Of a DNA stretch of 64,000 nucleotides, positions 9,190-21,244 are shown piece by piece. The DNA lies in contig CM062294.1 of the NCBI GenBank assembly GCA_031216915.1, positions 390,839,217 through 390,903,216 on the forward strand, given 5' to 3'. Each line of letters opens with the position of its first letter. Within the stretch, counting starts at the first letter, position 1. The notes beneath the pieces were generated by a model. That model saw only the letters and a program-made list of their open reading frames with translations, searched no databases and had not been told where the DNA came from. The stretch comes from Pictodentalium vernedei. Its lineage: Eukaryota > Mollusca > Scaphopoda > Dentaliida > Dentaliidae. A program made the position numbers and the translations under genes.

Positions 9190-11402
9190 AGTATTCTTGC
9201 GGTGTATGTGGTGCTGACTGTCATGAGATCAAGAGTATACATGTAGGATGCGAATTATGCTGGCAATGGTTCCATCCACAATGTGAAAGTATGAAAGTTA
9301 GAGAGTTTTACTTTTTCGTAAAGTCCAATTTGGAATTTTATGCAGTTGTTGCCCAGAGATTTGTGCAGGTGCTTTCAAATGGGACTTGGCTCACAGGCGA
9401 TTGATGGTGGCTTTAGATGAGGGCAGGCTGGAAGAGGCTGTAAAACAGGAGTCAATCTTTTTACACCTCTTGCTCAATTCTCAGATATCCACCAATACTA
9501 TCCAATGAAGTCAAACATCAGGGATCTACAAGCGTCTCGAGTCAAGATGGACAGAGTCTATCCCAATTGTGGCTAAGTCAGATAGCAATTGTCTTTTCAA
9601 TTCAGTGTCAGTTTGTTTAATTGGAGATGAGACAATGAGCAGTGAGCTTCGGGTTAGAACATGTATTGAGTTATCGTTGAATACATTTAGGTCATTTTAC
9701 AAACCATTTCACAAAAATATAGAAATCCCTTTGATTAGCCCATCTCTGGATGATGATATAAATGCATGTGCCAGTAAAAAGGGCTGGTCCTTGGTGTGGA
9801 CCATGCATGCTATCACATCAGCTATTGGGCGGCCTTTGAGGTCTGTATATCCAACATAAAATGGTCCCACTGACAGGAACATCAGAATTCTAAACACGGT
9901 CTTCCAACCAAGGATAGGCACTAAGTGAGTGTGCATCATTTTCAATTTTGTGGGCAGGTGAACAGACAAATGTTAAAATAACATGGACTCCTAATCAATT
10001 TGTGCCAATTGTTCCATCTCTGTCAGTTCCATCTGTTGTTCATGTCATTCCAGATGTTTCTGATTTGGTTACTGGGCAAAGCGAGGAGGTAGCTACTGCT
10101 TCTATATCCGAGGAATGCATGGATGATGACAGTGATGTTGATTTAAAACAGCAGGCTAAACATCGTATGCGCTCCAAAGATAGAGTTGGAAGGAGTGGCT
10201 GACCTTACAGCCGATGTTCAAATAGATGAGCCCAATAAACAGACAACTGATGATATCCAGGTTGATTCAGAAGGTCAAGGTGATATCATGTCTGGTTAGG
10301 GGGAACACTGCAGTTCCGAATCTGGCGAATCTGTTTCTGTTGACCCCCTTGGTCCTGATATCACTTACCTCTCTTCTGAACTGACGCATCCACATCAGAA
10401 TCTGACAGTTAACGGATTGAATGGCAAATTTATTCCAGTTGTTGATCAGTTGTATAAACTGGCTTTAATGGCAGAGAATGTCCTCCCTTCAATTCCTCCT
10501 GCTATAAAGCAAAATGTTTCCTTTCTGGTTGATGATGTGGAAAACGTAAAATGGTGATCTCTCAACAAAGTCACTTTCCATCCAGATCATTGTGGAGCAT
10601 GGAATATGGAATCCAAAGTGCATTACAGTCAGAACAACGTATGTGCTTCAAATCCTTGTCAAATCAAGTGTGTTGTAAGTCGGGCATATCCAGAGGAACC
10701 AATAAATATTCGCCAGATTCGAAACATGGGGTATTTTGAAAGACGCAAAAATAGGCATGAGAGTGAGCATCGTCGGAACACAGGGAATGATTTGGTTGCA
10801 ATGATCAACAAGTCTTGGAAAGTTCATTTATTAAGGAGTTTGTGTCTTCAGATACATTGAAACCACAATCAATAGTGGTTGTGTTATAGGAATTGACAAG
10901 GCATTAAACTTGGGAGCTTGTTATGTCACTATGATTTGTTTCAAAAACACAAACATTGTAAGGAAATCAAATTCAAAGGAAGTTCCAATTCTGTTGGGCC
11001 CTCTGTATCTGCACTGGGATGGTGCGTTTCAAACGTACAATCACTTTCTTTCTTACTTGAACAGCAAGCTTACTGACATTCCCCAGAGTCGAATAGTATT
11101 TGGAACAGATGACAAAGCCGCTCTAGAGAATGCCAGCATGGCTTGCTTTCCAAGTTCCATGCACACATTGTGCACACGGCATCTTAAGGAAAACCTATGC
11201 TGAAACCTTAGAAAACAGACCAGACAATCAGGAAACTGTCAACAAAATTGTTGGCAAAATCTTTTGTAGTAAGGCTGGACTAATCACAGTAGAAAACAGA
11301 ATAGCGTATGATAAAGTTGAGAGGGACATTGCAGACAAATTAAACAGAAGCTATCTTTCAACATTCAAGGCCAAATTACGAGCAAAAGTATTGAATGTTC
11401 AA
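9190..11402 (+). pseudogene. PHD/OTU-like/MULE-transposase protein, 5' part, multiply disrupted
   Basis: Broken gene, readable only by changing frame. First comes a PHD-like zinc finger, CGVCGADCHEI then CELCWQWFHPQC (about 9200-9290), with its last CSCC pair one frame away (about 9340-9353). An OTU-like segment follows, SDSNCLFNSVSVCLIG with ELRVRTCIELSLN (9575-9690), ending in GRPLRSVYP. After a degraded linker comes the MULE transposase core: GIDKALNLGACYVTM (about 10890-10935, first catalytic-type Asp), GPLYLHWDGAFQTYNHF (11000-11050) and VFGTDDKAAL (11097-11126), then CTRHLKENL with a frameshift near 11195. At 11402 the frame is cut by DIRS B1 and resumes at 17896. The order of domains suggests a transposon-derived or host-domesticated gene, now a pseudogene. 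Confidence 0.8.
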
Positions 11403-11452
11403 AAATTAAAATTTTTTAGTAAATTTTGTTTCTTAACATACCTACCACAATT

Positions 11453-11670
11453 GTTTACAATTGGTTGTAATGTAAGTGCAAGCCCTACTTTGGAACTAAC
11501 TCAAGCATTTAGAGAACTTTTCCAAACAAGTTGGAAAAGTAATAGAGTGCAAAAGCACGAAAAGGATCGAAAAAAGGGTCGAGCGAGACCAGCGCTCGAA
11601 ATTACAGGTACTCTCTCTGCACACCTCTTGCATTTACCGAGAGCATGCACAACAACCGTGACGTCAATTC
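11453..11670. repeat. Left ITR of B1
   Basis: Reverse complement of 17655-17882. It includes AATTACAGGTACTCTCTCTG and the CRE palindrome TGACGTCA. The GCGCATGCGC site is decayed here to GAGCATGCAC, and the CRE is decayed in the right ITR instead. Confidence 0.9.
11659..11666. promoter_or_regulatory. CRE palindrome in B1 left ITR
   Basis: TGACGTCA is intact here, and its partner in the right ITR has become TGACATCA. It is present in the 6397-6641 remnant, so it is ancestral to the family. Confidence 0.4.
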
Positions 11671-11700
11671 CGTATTTCCGCCAACGAGAAGTTTGTGATT

Positions 11701-11750
11701 TAGCGGGGAGGCATCGATATCAAAGATATCCCCAAGGAGGGTGGGCCTCC
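11701..11750 (-). other. Conserved G-rich/hairpin block beside the ICR (B1)
   Basis: TAGCGGGGAGG is followed by GATATC-AAA-GATATC (11716-11730) and then GGAGGGTGGGCCTCC (about 11737-11751). It matches the placement and flanks of the block at 230-279, although the stem sequence is unrelated. Confidence 0.6.
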
Positions 11751-11752
11751 GC

Positions 11753-11846
11753 TAAACAATTCTGGTAGGTATGTTAAGAAACAAAATTTACTAAAAAATT
11801 TTAATTTCTTTTCAACCTACTCACAATTGTTTACAATTGGCTGAAT
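11753..11846. repeat. ICR of B1
   Basis: The left half (11753-11805) is the reverse complement of the left end 11403-11460. The right half (about 11803-11840) is the reverse complement of the right end 17860-17898. Read on the minus strand it is the right terminus joined to the left terminus, with the shared AAA at the seam. Confidence 0.88.
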
Positions 11847-12004
11847 AAACAATAGGAGGAGGTGAATCACATAACCAATACCAACAAGAGTAGCAGAACG
11901 AAGCAAGGATGGCAGAGAACAATAACGAAACCTGTAATGAAGATAGAGAGAAGGCACCTGAAAAGAACAAGGCTGAGCGAAGCACAACCTCGATAAAAAC
12001 AATT

Positions 12005-13460
12005 TTAACGAGGGTGCACAACAGCCTGAGCAGCAACGAGAGGGCCTAAAAAATAATTGTCCTCAGACTGCTGCTGAAGGTGGCGGAGATAAAAGGAGGA
12101 GAAGGCAGAGGCATTCCTCCTGTAAGCCGCATTCATAACATCCCGGAGCGAAACAGAATTGGAGAACGCACAGGATGTAGAAATGGCACGAACCTCATGA
12201 GCATTAAACCGGTTCGAAACAAGATCCGACGCAGACAAGTGGGAATAAGCCAGCTTGATTGCAAGACAGATCCACCAAGACAGAATGGGAAGAGATAGAC
12301 TGCTTCTTAGAAATGAAAGACAGAAAGAATCTCTTCCGACCCCTCCGAATGAACTAAGTGCGAGTAATGTAAGCCTTGATCGCACGAACAGGACAAAGAA
12401 GAGGTCTCCGGCCATCGACAGCAGGGAGAGCCCGAATGCAGATGGGAGGAGGTACTGAATCAGGAAGTTGATTCTTAGCCAGAAAAGAGCAATCAGTAGT
12501 GAAGGTGACACTGTTAGCCTCATTTCTGAAGAAGGCAGAATCAACAGATAGCGCATGAAGCTCACTGACCCGTCGAGCAGAAGCAAACGCTAGAAGAAAA
12601 GCCGTCTTATAGGTGAGAAAACGCATATCGGTCTCAGATAAAGGCTCGAATGGCACCCCCTCCAAACAATGCAACACCCATGCCAAGTTCCACTTGGGTG
12701 TAAGATGCAAAACTCGAGGCCTCTTCAAAGAAAAGTGCCAAATGAGTTTGGAGAGAAAAAGATTACGACCGATGCACCGCTTTCCCACATAAGAGAAAGT
12801 ATCAGACAGCACAGACCGATAGCCCTTAATCGTCATAGGCTGGAGGCCCTTGGAGTCAAAAAGATATACCAGAATATCCGCAATTTGAGCGATTGACGGA
12901 TCACGGTAATCCACATTGTGATCTGCACACCAGTGGCAGAAACCCTTCCACTTCGCAGCATAAGTCATGCCAGTGGAACGTTGCCGCGATGCAGAAATGC
13001 ACTCCACTGTTCATCTCGAAAAACATCTACGTCGGAGACTGGACCTGATAAAAGACAGGCATGAAGGGACAGGCTCGCCAGGTTGTTGTGATACTTCCTG
13101 GGATGACCCTGGGAAAGAAGGTCGCGATGTAGAGGTAGACGAATCGGCCGATCTGCCAACAGAGGCCGCAGCAGATTGATCCACATCCTCTGTGGAGACA
13201 GAGGTGCGATCAGAATAATCCTGCAACTGCAAGCACGAATCTTCGCTAATACGTGAGGAAGAATCGGTGCAGGAGGAAAGGCATAGCCGATCCAACCTGT
13301 CCAGTCCAGAGACAGAGCGTTGACTGCAAATGCCAGAGGATCTGGACAAGGGGAGACAAAGGACTCTACCTGATGATTCCAGCGAGTAGCGAAAAGGTCG
13401 ACCTGAGGACGGCCTCACTGCTCGCAAATCGCCTGAAACACCGACCGATGTAGCATCCAT
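12005..13460 (-). pseudogene. DIRS tyrosine recombinase (B1), frameshifted
   Basis: Homologous to the family-A recombinase. The N-terminal frame begins at an ATG (13460) that lies inside the RT-RH frame. It reads to 13011, then 13007-12354 (YAAKWKGFCHWCADH; first Arg in FASARRVSELHAL), then 12586-12005 (NAHEVRAISTSCAF with HxxR; FSSFYLRHLQ with the Tyr). Two frame changes are needed. The overlap with RT-RH (about 12965-13460) keeps recognisable similarity to family A in both frames. Confidence 0.85.
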
Positions 13461-15000
13461 TCAGTTGGAAGGACACTGTCGCGTCGGGACAGGGAGTCTG
13501 CTAGGACGTTGAGACGCACGGGAATGCGTTGAATGGACACCCAAGCATTCACATCCCACGCCAACAGAAGAAGATCCCGAGACACCCGATACATGGGAAT
13601 CGAATGTGTGCCTCCTTGATTCCGTATGTAGGCCACTACTGTCGAATTGTCCGAAAGAAGTAGGACAAAATGGTCCGACAGATGAGGGATCCAAAGCCGA
13701 AAACTCAACAGAAGAGCAAGGAGCTCCTTCTGGTTGATATGAAGGTCTACCTGCTCGCTGTCCCACTCGCCGTGAGTAGACAGACCGAGAGGATCCAACA
13801 TCGCACCCCAGCCCCGATCGCTGGCATCCGCAGTAAGGATGCGATCGGCCAAAGGAAGATCGAACGGAACAACCTGTGTCAGCCAGGGAATATCGGCCCA
13901 AGGGTGGAGGTGACAAAGCAGAGACCGAGGAATAGTGAGTTCCAGATCCAGCAGACGCCAATGATCCAACAGGAAGTGTTGGAGAGGTCGGACAAACAAG
14001 AGACCGAGCGGAATGAGATCTGTCACCGAACCGCAAAGGCCCAGCATCCGAAGGAAAGTCCTGGCTGAGACCGAGGAAGATTGAAGCAGGTCCAAGTCAA
14101 GGCGGAAAGAATCGTCGCCCGAGCATGGGGGACCGACACTACATTGTGAAGAGTGTCGAAATCCATCCCCAAATGATGGAATCGCTGAGAAGGAAGGAGA
14201 TCCGACTTCTCGCGATTGACTCTGAAACCCAGCGACGCTAGCAGGCAAAGAAACTGCCGGACATCTAACTCCAGAACAGCAGCATCGTGGTGCCGTTGGA
14301 GGATGTCGTCCAGGTAGGCTGATGAAGTCATAGCCGACTGAGTACGGTGGAAAGTAAGCACATGTGACATCAGTCGGGTGAAGGCCCAAGGAGCCAGGAT
14401 GAGGTTCAAACCGAACTGGAGAGCTCTGAATTGATAAACTCAATCCCGAAACGAGAACCGAAGGTTTTTCTGTGACGCCAGATGAATGGGTTCATTGAAG
14501 TAGGCATCCTTTAGGTCGATACTGGCAGCAAAGTCACCCTGATGAACGGAACGTCGAACCGACCGGAAAGTCTCCATACTGAAACGAGGAGCTATAATGT
14601 ACTCGTTCAGGATACTCAGATCAATGACAGGATGAAATTGGCTGTTTTTCTTCGGCACCAAGAAAAGTCTCGAGTAAAACCCCAGTGAAAGGGTGTTCCT
14701 GACCACCTCGATCGCCCCTTTGGAGAGGAGATTGTCGATCTCCTACACCAGAAGGTTCCGACGCAGAGAATCGGAAGGGACCTGAGTCAGGAGGGGCACC
14801 CAAGATAAACTGGGGTGCCGATGGAAGGACAGTCGCAGACCGGATTGAATGACGCCGAGGACACAAGGGTCCAACATTATCTCTGTCCAACGGTCGGAAA
14901 ACAGCGACAGCCTTCCCCCGACTGGAGGCAAATCAAGGTGAGAACCTTCACTTGCAGCCTCGACGAGGCCCCCCAGAGGAGAAACCACCTCGGGAAGTGA
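12965..15000 (-). pseudogene. DIRS RT-RNase H (B1), several stops and frameshifts
   Basis: The RT core shows LFLVPKKNSQFHPVIDLS and SSAYLDDI (about 14301-14322). RNase H shows LTADASDRGWGAMLD, INQKELLALL and LLSDNSTVVAYIRNQGGTH. The DIRS tail continues to 12965. Visible lesions are an in-frame stop near 14745, another near 14440, a frameshift in the thumb region near 14050 and one near 13415. The upstream part overlaps Gag in a different frame. Confidence 0.85.
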
Positions 15001-17376
15001 CCGAGTCCTGAGACTTTCCTGCCTGAGGCTGCCAGCGAGCCTGGCCACGTCGGTGCTTCTTATGTGCAGAAGGAGCAGACGGAGCCAAAGGCGTAGCCGA
15101 CGTCGTCGACGAGGCAGATGCAGCAGCACGCTTGGCGGGCCTGGAACGACCACCACCCGCAGCAGCAGGTTGGTCAAGCTGTCGCAGCAAAAGCTGGTCC
15201 TTCAAATGACGAAGAACTTCGCCACGAACAGCTTCCACGGAACCATGGAACAACTGAGGTCCCACCAAAGAGGCAGACCCCAGAACAGCACGTTGCTCAG
15301 AAGGAAGGGATGGAGAAGAATCCAACACCGCATCCCGGCTCCAAATTAGCCATGTTACAGGCGTGAGCATGTGTCAAGTTCATAAGAGCCTGTGACAAAA
15401 CGCGAAAAGGCGCCTGAGCGTCATCAAACTCCCCTGGTGAAAATATTCAGCCAGAGCAGCGACTACATGGTCCGCGAGAGATAACATGCCCAGCATCTCT
15501 CGGGACAGGCCCACCAAAGATTCAACTACCGACATCGGGAGAACTGCTGACTTAGGCTTAGTTAACCTGAGGGAAGAAGAATCCTCATCCACAGTAGTCA
15601 TCCCCTGGAAGACTGGTGGAGAGACGGAATCGTAAACACGAAACCGCGATGGAGGCAGAAAGGCATCAGCTCCAGAAAAGAAGGGACCCTTGAAGGCCTT
15701 AGAACGCATTTTGGCGTCTAAGCCCTGGAAGGACTCAACAACCTGAGCCGATTGCAGAGGACGCAAAGCCCCGGAGCTAGAAGGTTCAACAGGGTTACGG
15801 CGCTCCACAGTGGAACCGCGGCCGGACGGTCACAGATGGCTGGTCTGAAGGTTGAACGTCCGGCAATAAGCCAAAGACGAAATCCAAAGCCTGCCCCAAG
15901 ACTGACGAGGGGGGCCCCATCACCTTCCAGATAATCGTCATCCTCCGTAGCAGAGGAGACATAGCCCAACTCAGGCTGACCAGCAGAAACCTCCTGGGAA
16001 GACTGAGCAGTATCCAAGGGGCCAGGCGAGACATCTCGGCGACCGACCAAAGGAGGTTGTGCCTCAGGAGGCAAAGGGAGGCCAACTTGAGGGTTGCCAG
16101 AAAGCAACCGGGTGAGCGCCAAAACGGCCTGACACAGGTCACCCTGAGAATCCGTCGCAGCAGCATCGCCCGACGGAGTGTCCTCCCAATGGACCCTTCT
16201 GGTAGAAGAACCCAAATCCTCAGAAGAGACCATTGTCGAACGTCAATCGGCAGACAGAATAGGGATATGGTGAGAAGACACCGGAGGATAGTCCTGATTG
16301 TGACGCCCAGGGGCCATCACTGACCTCTGCGAAACAGAAGGTCCTGCCTGCAAATCCTCGAAAGAGACCGACGGCGCACGTCAATCAGTAGCTGGACCTA
16401 GGACATGGTGAGAAGACACCGGAGGATTGTCCCAAGAATGACAGGAACCTGTCATTGGCCTCTGCGGGCAGACGGCCCCAACTGCCCATCCTCTGAGACC
16501 GACGGCAAGCATCGATCGACACCCAGACACGGAACACAGTGAGGAATCACCGGAGGAAGGTTCCGAGAGTGACAGCTAACAGGGGCTGTCACTGACCGCT
16601 GCCGAACAGCAGGCCCTGGATGCCAACGTCCCAACACCATCCTGCTAGGTGGCACACTAGCAGGGGAAGGAGGAACAATAAACGATTCACTCGAGGGACG
16701 AGGAATTGCTGCCGAAGCGACCAACCGGCTCAACCGACTAGGAGCAAACCTAGCCAGATGAGACGGAGCAGACAGCAAACCCGCACAGCCCTGCCGTGAG
16801 GCTAGGGGAGGCTGAGAGCACACAGACACACCAGCAGATACAGCCTCGGTCCCCCCGAGACTGTAGACCATCCCCAGAGGAGATGGAAGAGCCACCATCA
16901 GACAGAATAGGATCTGTAGTAACAACTTCCTCAGCAACTGTCGACGGCATAGGAGGCAGATCGGAGAGGGTCACCGAGCTGACCTCGGAGAAGCTCTCTA
17001 CGAAAACAGACGCCTCAAGAGTGACATCAGAAGACAAAGAGACCACGGTCTCCATGTCAGGTATCACTGAACTAGCACCGTCAACAGTTGCAGAGGAACT
17101 TGCCACAGAAGACAGATCAGAATCCTGTGTGGCAGAGTCACCACGTGCACCAGCAGAAATGTCTGCTACGGCACGGCTACCCTTACCCCGAGAACGAGGG
17201 GTTCTAGCTCTGGACAGAACCACCTTGTTAACAGAACCCCAGAATTTAGAGGACCAAACCCCACAAATACCACATGATTGGGCCTGAGTGCAATTGTTGC
17301 AAGTGACACACGTGGAATGAGAGTCGTCCACATGCTTCACTTGCAAGCAAGAGGTATAAGGAATAGTCTTTGGCAT
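14948..17376 (-). pseudogene. DIRS Gag-like protein (B1), frameshifted
   Basis: ATG at 17376 gives M-P-K-T-I-P with a Cys/His N-terminus (CVTCNNCTQAQSCGICGVW) equivalent to A1 Gag. The frame reads to about 16750. It continues in pieces at 16233-15718 (GYVSSATEDDDYLEGD, the counterpart of GYVSSDSGEESD), 15808-15380 and 15370-14948, ending in GGFSSGGPRRGCK. Between about 16750 and 16240 a Pro/Ser-rich stretch holds near-repeats of GACCTCTGCG-like words, suggesting internal duplication. Confidence 0.8.
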
Positions 17377-17654
17377 TATATGAATGAAAATGGAAGCAAG
17401 CTTCCCGCCGGCGGAAAACAGCACAAAGGTCGTGTTCACACGTGGGGGAAAAACAAGATTAAGTGTGAAGAAACAAGCAATAATGATCAAAAATAAGATT
17501 AATCAAAAACAATTTTGGATAGCTTGATAAAAGGATACAATCCACTCGCACACAATGAAAAGCAGAGCACATATAATAAGTTGTTCACGAAGAATAACAG
17601 CAAAGTAGCATGAGTCACAAAAATTTCCGACCATGTACAAATGGCGGAAATAAA

Positions 17655-17882
17655 AGGAATTGACATCACGGTTGTTGCGCATGCGCTCGGTAAACTCAAG
17701 AGGTGTGCAGAGAGAGTACCTGTAATTTTGAGCGCTGGTCTCGCTCGACCCTTTTTTCGATCTTTTTCGTGCTTTTGCACTCTATTACTTTTCCTACTTG
17801 TTTGGAAAAGTTCTCTAAAAGCTTGAGTTAGTTCCGAAGTAGGGCTTGCACTTACGTTACAGCCAATTGTAAACAATTGAGA
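17655..17882. repeat. Right ITR of B1
   Basis: Reverse complement of 11453-11670 and direct match to 6397-6625. It is the upstream ITR for the minus-strand genes. Confidence 0.9.
17676..17686. promoter_or_regulatory. NRF1-like palindrome in B1 right ITR
   Basis: TGCGCATGCGC followed by T. The same core occurs in the ITRs of family C although the surrounding ITR sequence is unrelated. Confidence 0.45.
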
Positions 17883-17895
17883 GTAGGTTGAAAAG

Positions 17896-18336
17896 AAACA
17901 CAATCTCATTCTCATCATTCCGAAATCATGGACAAATAACAATTGTGAAAGCATAAACAATATTATAAAGTTGGAAAACAATTGGCAAGTGCTCAAATTG
18001 ACCGACCTTACTTACAATTTACAGAACATGGTGACGGATGAGTTATGAGATATTCGAGGCACACTGCATGGTTGCGGAGATTTTGACCTGGCCAACCATG
18101 TAGTCACCTTGAAAGTCAAGCAAGAAACTTGGACAAACATGACAAGTGAGCAATGAGACAGGCGAATGAAAAGACTTCTAAACCATGTCAATGACTCAAG
18201 AAACTTCCAGATATCGATGGACAGACAATTAACAATTCCCAAAACTGCCAGCATTACCAAGAAACCCGGACAACAGAAAAGAATCAAATCCTGTAAAACC
18301 AAACCAACTAAAAGGAAAAGGAAAAAGAATGCATAA
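17896..18336 (+). pseudogene. PHD/OTU-like/MULE-transposase protein, 3' part
   Basis: Continues the frame broken at 11402. Directly after the AAA the reading gives HNLILIIPKSWTNNNCESIN, typical of the end of a MULE-type core with a Glu in NNCESIN that may be the third catalytic residue. KLTDLTYNL follows. The frame then has a stop and a shift near 18045, then HVVTLKVKQETW and another stop near 18150. It closes with a basic tail (KPTKRKRKKNA) before TAA at 18334-18336. Confidence 0.78.
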
Positions 18337-18424
18337 AAACAAACAAGAGGCCCCAGGGGGCCTGAGGGCGCTCACCTGACATGGTAGCCTAAATATCAAC
18401 CCAGAGAATTGATTTCCACAAGTT

Positions 18425-20330
18425 GCATCTGCTCCTCCTAAGAAAAGCTGAAACCAAATATCCAAATATTCTGACCAGTGGATCTAAAAAAAGATTTTTA
18501 AAGAATATTCCTCATACTGAACTAAGTCATAATTCGGGCTCCCACAGGGAGCCCATATATGAACCCAGGGACTTGGCTTTAACAAACCTGAATCTCACAC
18601 CCCTAAGGATTCTGCATACCAAATATCAAAACACTCCGACTGCTGGATCTGAAGAAGAAGATTTTTAAAGAAAATTCCTCATTTTGAACCAAGTTACAAT
18701 TCGAGCTCTCACAATCAGCCCAAATATGGACCTAGGGACATGGCTTGAACAAACTTGAATCTTACCCCCCAAGGATGCTGCATAAAAAATATCAAAAGCA
18801 TTCATCTGCTGGATCTAAAGATTTTTAAAGAAAATTCCTCATTTTGAACTAAGTTGTCATTCAGGCTCCCATAGTGAGCCCAAATATGAACCACTTGGCT
18901 TGAACAAACTTGAATCTCAGCCCCCAAGGTTGCTCCATGCCAAATATCAAAACATTCCAACTGCTGAATCTGAAGAAGAAGATTTTTTAAGAAAAATTCC
19001 TCATATTGACTAAGTTATAATTTGGGCTCCCACAGGGAGCCCACATATGGACCCATGGACTTGGCTTTAACACACTTGAATCCCCCCCTCCCCCCAAGGA
19101 TGCTACTCACCACATATCAAACCATTCGGACTGCTGGATCTGAAGAAGAAGATTTTTTAAGAAAATTCCTCATTTCGAACAAAGTTACAATTCAAGCTCC
19201 CACAGTGAGCCCAAATATGGACCTAGGGACATGGCTTGAACAAACTTGAATCTCACCCCCCTAAGGATGCTGCATACCAAATATCACAAGATTCTGCCTG
19301 CTGGATCTTGAGAAGAAGATTTTCAAAGAAATTTGCCTGAAATGCACTAAGTTCGAATTTGGGCTTCTATCGTTAGCCCAAATATGAATCCAGGTGGCTG
19401 ATTTGAACAAACTGGAATCAGATCCACCCCACAATGTTGCATACCAAATATCAAAAGATTCTGCCTGCAGGATCTGGAGAAGAAGATTTTTGAAGAAATT
19501 TGCCTGAAATGCACTAAGTTCAAATTCGAGCTTCTATAGTGAGCCCAAATATGAATCTAGGGAGCCGATTTGAACAAAATAGAATCAGATCCACCCCACA
19601 ATGTTGCATACCAAATATCAAAAGATTCTGCCTGCTGGATCTGGAGAAGAAGATTTTTTAAGAAATTTGCCTGAAAAGCACTAAGTTCAAATTTGGGCTC
19701 CTATACTGAGCCCAAATATAAACCCAGGGAGCCGATTTGAACAAACTTGAATCAGATCCACCCCACAATGTTGCATACCCAATATCAAAAGATTCTGCCT
19801 GCTGGATCTTGAGAAGAAGATTTTCAAAGAAATTTGCCTGAAATGCACTAAGTTCAAATTTGGGCTCCTATACTGAGCCCAAATATAAACCCAAGGGGCC
19901 GATTTGAACAAACTTGAATCAGATCCACCCCACAATGTTGCATACCAAATATCAAAAGATTCTGCCTGCTGGATCTGGAGAAGAAGATTTTCAAAGAAAT
20001 TTACCTGAAATGCAGTAAGTTCAAATTTGGGCTCCTATACTGAGCCCAAATATAAACCCAGGGGGCCAATTTGAACAAACTTGAATCAGATCCACCCCAC
20101 AATGTTGCATACCAAATATCAAAAGATTCTGCCTGCTGGATCTGGAGAAGAAGATTTTTTAAGAAATTTGCCTGAAATGCACTAAATTCGAAATCGGGCT
20201 CCTATACTGAGCCCAAATATGAACCCAGGGGGCCGATTTGAACAAACTTGAATCAGATCCACCCTCCAATGTTGCATACCAAATATCAAAAGATTCTGCC
20301 TGCTGGATCTGGAGAAGAAGATTTTTTAAT
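18425..20330. repeat. Satellite array, ~165-bp unit, about 11 copies
   Basis: Each unit holds CTGCTGGATCTGRAGAAGAAGAT, then a TTTTTAAAGAAA-like word, GAGCCCAAATATGAACC or a variant, TTGAACAAACTTGAATC and GCATACCAAATATCAAAA. Two subtypes are visible: units before about 19260 have CATTTTGAAC and CTCAC/CCCCAAGGATGCT, while later ones have GAAATGCACTAAGTTC and AGATCCACCCCACAATGTTG. This suggests separate expansion of two variants. Confidence 0.85.
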
Positions 20331-20954
20331 GTTTTTCCCATTGCCTACAGCGTTAAAAAGTGCTGACTCAGCACTTTTTCAAAGTCCCGAAACTGTACCC
20401 TATGATAAAACCGATGGCAATTTTTTTTTACCAGTTCTTTCTGTTGGTCCTAAGGAAGCTTCACACCAAATAAAAATTCTCGGTGCCGTGCAGTTTTGGA
20501 GATATGGGCGTTTTAATTTTTTTCTATTTTTAGCTCCTGCGGTTCCCATGGGGCTATGGGAAAAAAAAAATCAGCATAAATTAGGTACTTATGACCCAAT
20601 AAACCCTCACATAAAATTTGGTTCAAATCAGCCTCTCGGTTTGGAAAATAGAAATTTTGGGCGGGGCCAAAAAGTTTGCCCCTCCCATAACGACGCCAAG
20701 TATAGCCCCACAAACTTCTCTTGAACAAATCTGAGTCTACACCTCAAAAGGAAGCTGCACACCAAATATCAGATCTCTGCTACTGCTGGTTCATGAGAAG
20801 AAGATTTTTTAAGATTTCAGCTCATTTTTTGGGTGTGGCCCTACCCACGGGCGGGGCAACTTGATTTGAACAAAATCAAATTGCGATGTCATAACAAACT
20901 ATTATCTCAAATATCAATTAAATTGGTTCAGCGGTTTGGGAGGAGAAGACGCAA

Positions 20955-21008
20955 ACACCATGTTCACGGACGACGGACGACGGACGCCAGACGACGGACG
21001 ACGGACGG
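20955..21008. repeat. ACGGACG-type microsatellite
   Basis: Short imperfect run of GACGGACGACGGACG-like units at the right side of the satellite element, just inside its right terminal GTCAGGTGAGC. Confidence 0.75.
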
Positions 21009-21244
21009 TGAGTGATCACTATAGCTCTCCTGTCTGAAAGTCAGGTGAGCTAAAAAACAATAAAAACTGAAATGAGTGAAAGAAAAGAAGCAGAAAGAAA
21101 AACAAAACAAAAATCAAACAAAAAAAAAATGTCTGACAGGAGACTGGGCCATTTTGTGAGTGGAAATTATTCACTTTACAGGAGTCTGCAATTAGCAGAT
21201 ATTTGGTCACTTCTCCGTATTCTAGGGAAAACTGAACATTAGAT

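Larger units (their letters stand above)
11403..17898 (-). mobile_element. DIRS-type retrotransposon, family B (B1), complete but inactive
   Basis: Same plan as family A: ITR, conserved hairpin, ICR, tyrosine recombinase, RT-RNase H, Gag, ITR. The protein sequences are clearly diverged from A. The ends fall on a single AAA: left 11403-11405, right 17896-17898. Flank plus AAA plus flank restores an open transposase frame without any duplicated target bases. All three genes carry stops or frameshifts. Confidence 0.93.
18345..21056. mobile_element. Non-autonomous element with satellite core and ACGG tract (pearl-like architecture)
   Basis: The ends carry an 11-bp inverted match: GCTCACCTGAC (18370-18380) and GTCAGGTGAGC (about 21040-21050). 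Inside are about 11 satellite units, a unique 600-bp segment (20340-20940) and an ACGGACG-type microsatellite. Gene content is absent. Bivalve pearl/Helitron-like elements have a similar satellite-plus-ACGG/ACTG microsatellite plan; the assignment is by architecture, not by sequence search. Confidence 0.6.
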
